This document shows positions 24,374 to 28,599 of a DNA stretch of 28,599 bases, in pieces. This DNA is from DUOJ01 sp041676265 (GTDB taxonomy: Bacteria > Spirochaetota > Spirochaetia > Sphaerochaetales > Sphaerochaetaceae). A program made the translations under genes and the position numbers. Numbering within the stretch: position 1 is the stretch's first letter; every line of letters begins with the position of its first letter. The notes under the pieces were generated by a model, which was given only the letters and a program-made list of their open reading frames with translations, was not told the DNA's origin and ran no database searches. Where the stretch lies: NCBI GenBank assembly GCA_041676265.1, contig JBAYSE010000002.1, positions 1-28,599 of the forward strand, read 5' to 3'.

Positions 24374-25239
24374 TTCACGAGGGAGAGGATTTTCTTTTTA
24401 TCGGCAGGATGAACCCAATTTACCCCCTCCAAAGATCTGAAGAAGGTCATTTGGCGCTTAGCATAGCGCTTTGAATTACGCACAATTTCTGCTTTGGCTT
24501 GCTCGGGCGAGCCACTTAAGAACTCTTTGTACCCAATTCCCTGCATTCCAGGCCAGGCGGCATTAGCCCCCATCTGCAAAAGCTTCTCAACTTCAGCAAC
24601 TAACCCCTCTTCAAACATCTGCTCTACGCGCGCTTGTATGCGTTGGGCTAACTCCTCTTTATCGCGAAAGAGGCCAATCACAACGGGATTGACGCCTTCA
24701 CGGGCCCTATTAGGGAGAGTATAACCGGAGAGGGGTTTACCCGAGGTTTCATAAACTTCCAGGGCGCGTGTTAATCGGTAGCGGTCTGCGGGGTGAATTT
24801 TTGCAGCTGAAAGGGGGTCTACCTTCGCAAGTCGGCCGTAAGCCCACAGCAGACCCCGTTTGGCCACCTCATCGGCCACCTTCCTGCGTACCTTTGGGTC
24901 ACTTTTAGGGGAGGTGGGTAACCCGTAATAGAAGTGTTTGAAGTAGTAAGCGGTACCTCCGCAGATAATAGGAATCTTATTCAGCGCTCTAAGTTCTTGA
25001 CATGCCTTATCGGCTAATTTAACAAATTCGCCTACCGAAAAAGACTCCCAAGGATCCAAAATGTCAATTAAATAGTGGGGAATTTTGGCCCGTAATTCAG
25101 GTGACGGCTTGGCTGAACCGACGTCCATATAGCGGTAAATTTGCTTTGAATCGGCATTCACTACCCCGTAGTCATCTGAAAATAGTTCTTCAAGGAGCTC
25201 TGTTTTACCTACCCCGGTGGGGCCAAAGAGGAAAATCAG
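24355..25239 (-). CDS. miaA: tRNA dimethylallyltransferase (MiaA)
   Basis: MiaA adds a dimethylallyl group to A37 of tRNAs that read U-starting codons. Motifs are the P-loop FGPTGVGKTELL, NADSKQIYRYMDVGSAKP, HYLIDILDP, ICGGTAYYFKHF and DRYRLTRALEVYETSGKPLS. The first standard start is GTG at 25161, which would remove the P-loop. The P-loop codons upstream are intact and in frame back to the stop codon of the rpoZ-like gene (25243-25245). The only non-stop codons between that stop and the P-loop are CCG, CTG (25239), ATT (25236) and TTC, CTC. AAGGAG at 25251-25246 is 6 bases before CTG and 9 before ATT. I give the CTG as the start (294 aa). The true start is uncertain by one codon, and read-through from the preceding gene is an alternative. 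Confidence 0.88.
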   Translation of the reverse strand: MIFLFGPTGVGKTELLEELFSDDYGVVNADSKQIYRYMDVGSAKPSPELRAKIPHYLIDILDPWESFSVGEFVKLADKACQELRALNKIPIICGGTAYYFKHFYYGLPTSPKSDPKVRRKVADEVAKRGLLWAYGRLAKVDPLSAAKIHPADRYRLTRALEVYETSGKPLSGYTLPNRAREGVNPVVIGLFRDKEELAQRIQARVEQMFEEGLVAEVEKLLQMGANAAWPGMQGIGYKEFLSGSPEQAKAEIVRNSKRYAKRQMTFFRSLEGVNWVHPADKKKILSLVNQSGLF

Positions 25240-25242
25240 CGG

Positions 25243-25440
25243 TTACTCCTTATCTTCGGTAGTAAACTCAATCTCCTGTGTTAGCACTTGATTAATAACG
25301 GTTGAAACAATCTTCTCATCAGTGGCTTCCCCCTCTTCGCTCTCCTGGGAGGCTAAAACATTCGAGAGGCTTATGGCAACACAGGTAGTCTCGTAGACAT
25401 TGTGTTCTTTATCAATTAATACATCTAGCGGTATGCTCAA
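25243..25440 (-). CDS. rpoZ: Omega-like RNA polymerase subunit (putative RpoZ)
   Basis: This 65 aa protein resembles the short omega subunits of spirochaetes: SIPLDVLIDKEHNVYETTCVAIS (usually a C-A-S-R-R helix after NVYE), then EKIVSTVINQVLTQEIEF. Omega helps assemble and stabilise RNA polymerase. The expected double-Arg helix reads ISLSNVLA here, so the match is incomplete and the call is moderate. The start codon is TTG at 25440, supported by AAGGAG with a 7-base spacing in ctaaggagtattact. Its last codons AAG-GAG form the ribosome site of miaA, and the two genes are in the same frame, separated by one TAA. Confidence 0.65.
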   Translation of the reverse strand: MSIPLDVLIDKEHNVYETTCVAISLSNVLASQESEEGEATDEKIVSTVINQVLTQEIEFTTEDKE

Positions 25441-25470
25441 AGTAATACTCCTTAGACTCTTATGCGCTGC

Positions 25471-25998
25471 TTATCTTACGTTATTTTTTATTTCTTGCCT
25501 AGAGGCAATCAGTGTGGCAACCTCTTGTGGTAGCAAATCATCGGTATCAATTACCAAGTCGGCAATGCTGGTGTCGGTGTTGTCGATTGAGTAGATCCTT
25601 TGATACCGCTCGGTGTCTGCCCTGTCACGCCTTATTGTCTCTTCGAGGCGCTCACGGTAAGCTCCCCCCTCCCGTTGGTGGATCCGACTTACCCGCACCT
25701 CCAGAGAAGCTTGGAGGTAGACTTTCAGGTCGGCCTCTTTTAAAACCCAAATAGCCAACCTTGAACCTAACACACAATCCTCCTGGGCCATAGCCATCTC
25801 TACTTGGCGTCTATCGAGCTCCAAATCGATTGAGTCATCACTTTCAGCCAAGCGACAGAAACTCCAAAAATCGATGCCCCGCTCTTCGGCCAGATTGCGA
25901 AAAGTAAAATTAATTAGCGGGAAACCGGTCATCTGCGATACTAAAGTACTAACTGTGGTATTACCGCAACCACTTTGGCCCGAAATTGCTATTCTCAC
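25471..25998 (-). CDS. Short cytidylate kinase-like P-loop protein
   Basis: This 175 aa protein resembles the short, archaeal-type (d)CMP kinases. It has the N-terminal loop RIAISGQSGCGNTT (residues 2-15), a GSRLAIWVL segment near 80, LKVYLQASLEVRVSRI, an arginine-rich lid with RRDRADTERYQRIY, and DLVIDTDDL. The Walker A lysine is Asn (N13, GQSGCGNT where GKT is expected), so catalysis may be altered or use another residue. I have a general recollection of similar loops in spirochaete homologues but cannot verify it. The GTG start at 25998 follows GGAGAGG. It is co-directional with yicC (10 bases downstream of it) and rpoZ. A CMP kinase role is plausible but not proven. Confidence 0.8.
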   Translation of the reverse strand: MRIAISGQSGCGNTTVSTLVSQMTGFPLINFTFRNLAEERGIDFWSFCRLAESDDSIDLELDRRQVEMAMAQEDCVLGSRLAIWVLKEADLKVYLQASLEVRVSRIHQREGGAYRERLEETIRRDRADTERYQRIYSIDNTDTSIADLVIDTDDLLPQEVATLIASRQEIKNNVR

Positions 25999-26008
25999 AC
26001 ACCTCTCC

Positions 26009-26878
26009 TTACTCTACGTTACGCACCTGTTCCCTAATATTCTCGACCGCTTCTTTCATCGCGACAATCTCTTGGGAAATCTCTAAGATAATATTTTTAC
26101 TGCCAATAGTGTTAACCTCTCGGTTCAACTCTTGCGCTAAGAAATCGAGTTTTTTGCCCACAGGCCCCTCTTCTTCAACTAACTTAAACAAGGCCTTTAA
26201 GTGGGCCTCTAGCCTTACAATCTCCTCATTAATAGTCGCCTTGTTGACTAAAAGGGCAACCTCTTGCAGTATTCTATCTTCTTTAAAACCCTTATCGCCT
26301 AAAAGCTCTTCCATCTTTAAAAAAAGTTCCTCTTTCAGACGCTTTTCAAGTTCTCCGGCCAAACTCTTAACCACCTCTAACCCTTGAAGCAGCCGTTTCC
26401 CCATATTCACAACATCCTGCTGCGCTGTGAGCCCCTCTTGGCTGCGCATCAGGGCAACCTCGCTCAAAGCCTCTTCAAATAAGGAGAAAAGGACCTCTCT
26501 GTATTTAGCAGCATCGTTTGTATAAACGGGGACAAGCAGTCCCTCTAATTTAATTAGGTCAGCTAGACGTAATTTACTTTTTATTTTTGTTAGCGCCTCA
26601 AGCTTTTTAAAGGCTTTGACATACTCCCTTAAAGCAGCCTCATCGATGCGAATCTCGTAATTATTACTGAGGGTCTTGAGGCGGACATACACTTCAACTC
26701 TTCCCCTTTGAAGGGAACTTTTAATCTTTTCATTCAAGGCCATCTCGAACGCATTAAACAGAGGTGGCAGAGAACAGGCGATGTCGAGGTAACGGTTGTT
26801 GTAGGTCTTGATTTCCACTGCCAATTGGTATTCTTCACATAGGTATTCGCTAAAGCCATACCCCGTCATACTATTCAC
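26009..26878 (-). CDS. yicC: YicC family endoribonuclease
   Basis: This is a 289 aa member of the YicC family, recently described as endoribonucleases. It begins with the hallmark NSMTGYG (usually MIRSMTGYG), then EIKTYNNRYLDI and the C-terminal KKLDFLAQELNREVNTIGSK and ILEISQEIVAMKEAVENIREQVRNVE. The length is normal (about 290 aa). The start codon is GTG at 26878, which overlaps the murC stop by 8 bases and has AGGAGGAG upstream within the end of murC, so translation is probably coupled. The middle is helical and charged. Confidence 0.93.
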   Translation of the reverse strand: MNSMTGYGFSEYLCEEYQLAVEIKTYNNRYLDIACSLPPLFNAFEMALNEKIKSSLQRGRVEVYVRLKTLSNNYEIRIDEAALREYVKAFKKLEALTKIKSKLRLADLIKLEGLLVPVYTNDAAKYREVLFSLFEEALSEVALMRSQEGLTAQQDVVNMGKRLLQGLEVVKSLAGELEKRLKEELFLKMEELLGDKGFKEDRILQEVALLVNKATINEEIVRLEAHLKALFKLVEEEGPVGKKLDFLAQELNREVNTIGSKNIILEISQEIVAMKEAVENIREQVRNVE

Positions 26879-28259
26879 TTCGACTCCTCCTGTAGTGTGC
26901 TATTGCTTGGGCAAGTTTGTAATTGTTGCCAGCTCCCATCGTAACGCAGAGGTCGCCCCCGCGCAACGCCCGGGCGCTGTATTCAATTGTAGCCTCTCTA
27001 GTCTGCGTTAAGGGGGCCTTTAAAGCAGTGGCTAATTTTTTCCCCAATACGAGGGCCCCTTTATCATCAGCGCGGGCAGAAGAGGCGATTGGTCGGAGAA
27101 TTAAGAGATCACAACGGCTCAATTCCTCCACGAATTGGGTAAAAAAGGCTTGCGTGCGACTCACCGTATGGGGGTAAAAGATTACAACAATGCGTCTGCC
27201 GGGATAACTCGAGCGTAAAGTCTCCAATGAGACTCTAATCTCACTTGGGTGGTGGGCGTAATCGTTTATGTAGAGGATCTCCCCCTCTTCGAAAAGGGGC
27301 TCTAGGCGACCTTGACACCCTTTGAACGACTCTGCCCGCTTTAACAAGGGACCCAGTTGTGACCTGTCATTGAGAATTAAAGAGACCAGCAGGGCACTAC
27401 CAATTACATTTAAGGTCAGGGCTGTTGAACTGAAGGGGGAGGTAAACTCTCCCCTTAAATTAGTCACTTTATAGCGCTGACCTTCCATTAAGGTCAACCG
27501 ATAGTCGTTAGCTTCTCCTACTCCGTAACTAAGAACCTTCAGGTCCCCTCGACTGCGGCGCACCCAAGAGAGCAACCGGCGGTTACCTGTTGAGTCTCCT
27601 TCACAGACTAACGGCGCACCCAAGGGAAGGCGCTCCACAAAGGCTTTAAAGGCCGTAAGTGAGGCCTCTTTTGAGTCGTAATAGTCGGGATGGTCCCAGT
27701 CGATGGTTGTCAAAAGAGCCCCTTGCAGAGTGTAAAGGAGAAAATGTTCACGATATTCACAGGCCTCAATAAAGCACATATTGGGCTCAAGAGGAGCTTC
27801 AAGGGTATACTCCCCCTGTAAGTGAGAGCCGTAGATGAACAATGGCTCTAGATGCATTGGCCTGAGTAGCCACTCGAGAGCCCCAACTGCTGTGGTTTTG
27901 CCATGGGTACCCGCTACTCCATAACTGGCAATCTCTTGACTGATTTTAGCGATAAACTCGGGGTGACTGTAATGCTCAATATTGCGCCGGGCGGCCTCTT
28001 GAACCTGCTCATTAGCTTGGTAGGCGGCACTGTAGATCAAAAGGGAGCACTCGGGGGGAATAAGGTCTTTGTCAAAGGAGGCCTGCCACTTTATAAGCGC
28101 CTTTTGTAGCAACTCTTCGGTAGCAAAATTCTCTGATGTGTCGCTCCCCTCTATAGAGAGACCCAGCTGGGCAAGACGACAAACCAAAGGGGCCATCAAG
28201 GTCCCTTTAATTCCAACTACAAAGAGGCTTTTACCTGTTAAATTAGTGAGAAAGCTCAC
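26871..28259 (-). CDS. murC: UDP-N-acetylmuramate--alanine ligase-type Mur ligase (MurC)
   Basis: MurC joins L-Ala to UDP-MurNAc using ATP, the step after MurB. It has an N-terminal Rossmann domain (LFVVGIKGT, GSDTSEN), the P-loop GTHGKTT (117-123), EACEYREHFLLYTLQGALLTTIDWDHPDYY, and the C-terminal INDYAHHPSEI that distinguishes MurC/Mpl from MurD/E/F. GIKGTLM replaces the common GIGGIGM. At 462 aa it has the family length. Mpl (the murein peptide ligase) is a close relative and cannot be fully excluded, but a lone essential MurC is more likely. The start is GTG at 28259 with a weak GAGG site. It follows the zinc-ribbon gene after 26 bases. Confidence 0.85.
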   Translation of the reverse strand: MSFLTNLTGKSLFVVGIKGTLMAPLVCRLAQLGLSIEGSDTSENFATEELLQKALIKWQASFDKDLIPPECSLLIYSAAYQANEQVQEAARRNIEHYSHPEFIAKISQEIASYGVAGTHGKTTAVGALEWLLRPMHLEPLFIYGSHLQGEYTLEAPLEPNMCFIEACEYREHFLLYTLQGALLTTIDWDHPDYYDSKEASLTAFKAFVERLPLGAPLVCEGDSTGNRRLLSWVRRSRGDLKVLSYGVGEANDYRLTLMEGQRYKVTNLRGEFTSPFSSTALTLNVIGSALLVSLILNDRSQLGPLLKRAESFKGCQGRLEPLFEEGEILYINDYAHHPSEIRVSLETLRSSYPGRRIVVIFYPHTVSRTQAFFTQFVEELSRCDLLILRPIASSARADDKGALVLGKKLATALKAPLTQTREATIEYSARALRGGDLCVTMGAGNNYKLAQAIAHYRRSRSE

Positions 28260-28285
28260 TAGTGGTATCCCTCAATGGGGCTCTT

Positions 28286-28456
28286 TTATTTTGCTTTTTT
28301 AATACTTGCGCTACACTGTTTGCAAAGCATCGCTCTATTGCCATCTATTTCATGTTCATACAGAACTTTAACTCCTGTACGTTTACAGACAGGGCAAGTT
28401 CCTCTACCTTGAAATAGCTGTTCACGAATTCCAGCTCCTCTATGTGCTTTTGCCAT
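28286..28456 (-). CDS. 56-residue two-CxxC zinc-ribbon microprotein
   Basis: The minus strand encodes a 56 aa basic protein starting MAKAHRGAGIREQLF and carrying two knuckles, CPVC and CKQC, 29 residues apart from first Cys to first Cys (residues 20 and 49). The end is SASIKKAK. The layout is that of a small treble-clef or zinc-ribbon protein such as a ribosome- or RNA-binding factor; the function is unknown. The ATG at 28456 has a strong AAGGAG (28468-28463) and lies 37 bases downstream of the -10 box of a near-consensus promoter. It is the first gene of the murC-yicC-cmk-rpoZ-miaA cluster. It is below usual gene-length cut-offs and easy to miss. Confidence 0.85.
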   Translation of the reverse strand: MAKAHRGAGIREQLFQGRGTCPVCKRTGVKVLYEHEIDGNRAMLCKQCSASIKKAK

Positions 28457-28492
28457 GTAAAACTCCTTAAAGCAAGAGATAATAACGGTCTG

Positions 28493-28521
28493 ACTATAGA
28501 TATCTTAGCTGAGATTGTCAA
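28493..28521 (-). promoter_or_regulatory. Near-consensus sigma70 promoter of the zinc-ribbon/murC operon
   Basis: On the minus strand: perfect TTGACA (28521-28516), a 17-base spacer and TATAGT (28498-28493). It lies directly downstream of the stop codon of the preceding gene. The predicted start near 28486 leaves a leader of about 30 bases with AAGGAG. This is the best promoter match in the window. Confidence 0.8.
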
Positions 28522-28525
28522 GGCA

Positions 28526-28599
28526 CTACAGAGCCCATTTTAGAGCCGCTTGTAGCCTCCAATTATCTTCTTTGAGGGAGTAAAGAGTGGCAAAAGCTA
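28526..28599 (-). CDS. C-terminal end of a gene entering from the right edge
   Basis: A minus-strand frame open to the window edge ends in TAG at 28526-28528. The visible 23 residues (AFATLYSLKEDNWRLQAALKWAL) have a helical, protein-like composition with Trp and Leu, like the end of a helical repeat. The stop lies 5 bases before the -35 box of the next operon, which fits a true gene end. Too little is visible for a family call. Confidence 0.5.
   Translation of the reverse strand, partial: AFATLYSLKEDNWRLQAALKWAL

Noticed and set aside
25986..26387. 133-codon plus-strand frame over the yicC gene
   Set aside because: Low-complexity Ser/Leu-rich shadow of the yicC coding strand.

Overview
This 28.6 kb window is gene-dense chromosomal housekeeping DNA from a bacterium, most likely a spirochaete of the Treponema/Spirochaetaceae type. 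That assignment is inferred from gene content and protein flavour. The supporting features are a long PPi-dependent phosphofructokinase, an acetate kinase with an extended C-terminus, a short omega-like RNA polymerase subunit next to miaA, a short Cmk/YicC/MurC cluster led by a tiny CxxC protein, a DUF1846 protein, and paired long-chain acyl-CoA synthetases. I see no tRNA, rRNA, CRISPR array, insertion sequence, phage gene or origin. No gene-free stretch exceeds 170 bases.

Layout. (a) 1-1538, minus strand: the possible start of a gene leaving the window, then cysS. (b) 1539-5138: murB (+), a secreted unknown protein (-) and ackA (+). (c) 5110-11833, minus strand: a likely long operon in the order ArsC/Spx-like, YycJ-type MBL hydrolase, acyl-CoA synthetase, DAHP synthase, DJ-1/PfpI, DUF1846, Cmk-like. 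(d) 11905-14310: asnS (+), then yaiI and a LuxR-type regulator (-). (e) 14420-16888, plus strand: pfp and a DUF4213/DUF364 protein. (f) 16885-20109, minus strand: a second acyl-CoA synthetase, yhbY and an iron-type alcohol dehydrogenase. (g) 20276-24373, plus strand: folC, an RqcH/NFACT protein and a one-TM unknown protein. (h) 24355-28456, minus strand: zinc-ribbon microprotein, murC, yicC, cmk-like, rpoZ-like and miaA, preceded by the tail of another gene at the right edge.

How the genes work together. pfp and ackA fit glycolytic fermentation to acetate. The two acyl-CoA synthetases would activate fatty acids. murB and murC make the peptidoglycan precursor. cysS, asnS, miaA, yhbY, yicC and RqcH serve translation and RNA quality control.

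The most interesting signals are organisational. All five convergent gene pairs overlap at their 3' ends and have no visible terminator. Four genes (murB, folC, yaiI and the ArsC-like gene) have a sigma70-type -10 box only 6-8 nt before the start codon and no Shine-Dalgarno, which predicts leaderless mRNAs. miaA has an intact P-loop but no ATG, GTG or TTG start. A 56-codon zinc-ribbon gene heads the murC operon behind a near-consensus promoter.
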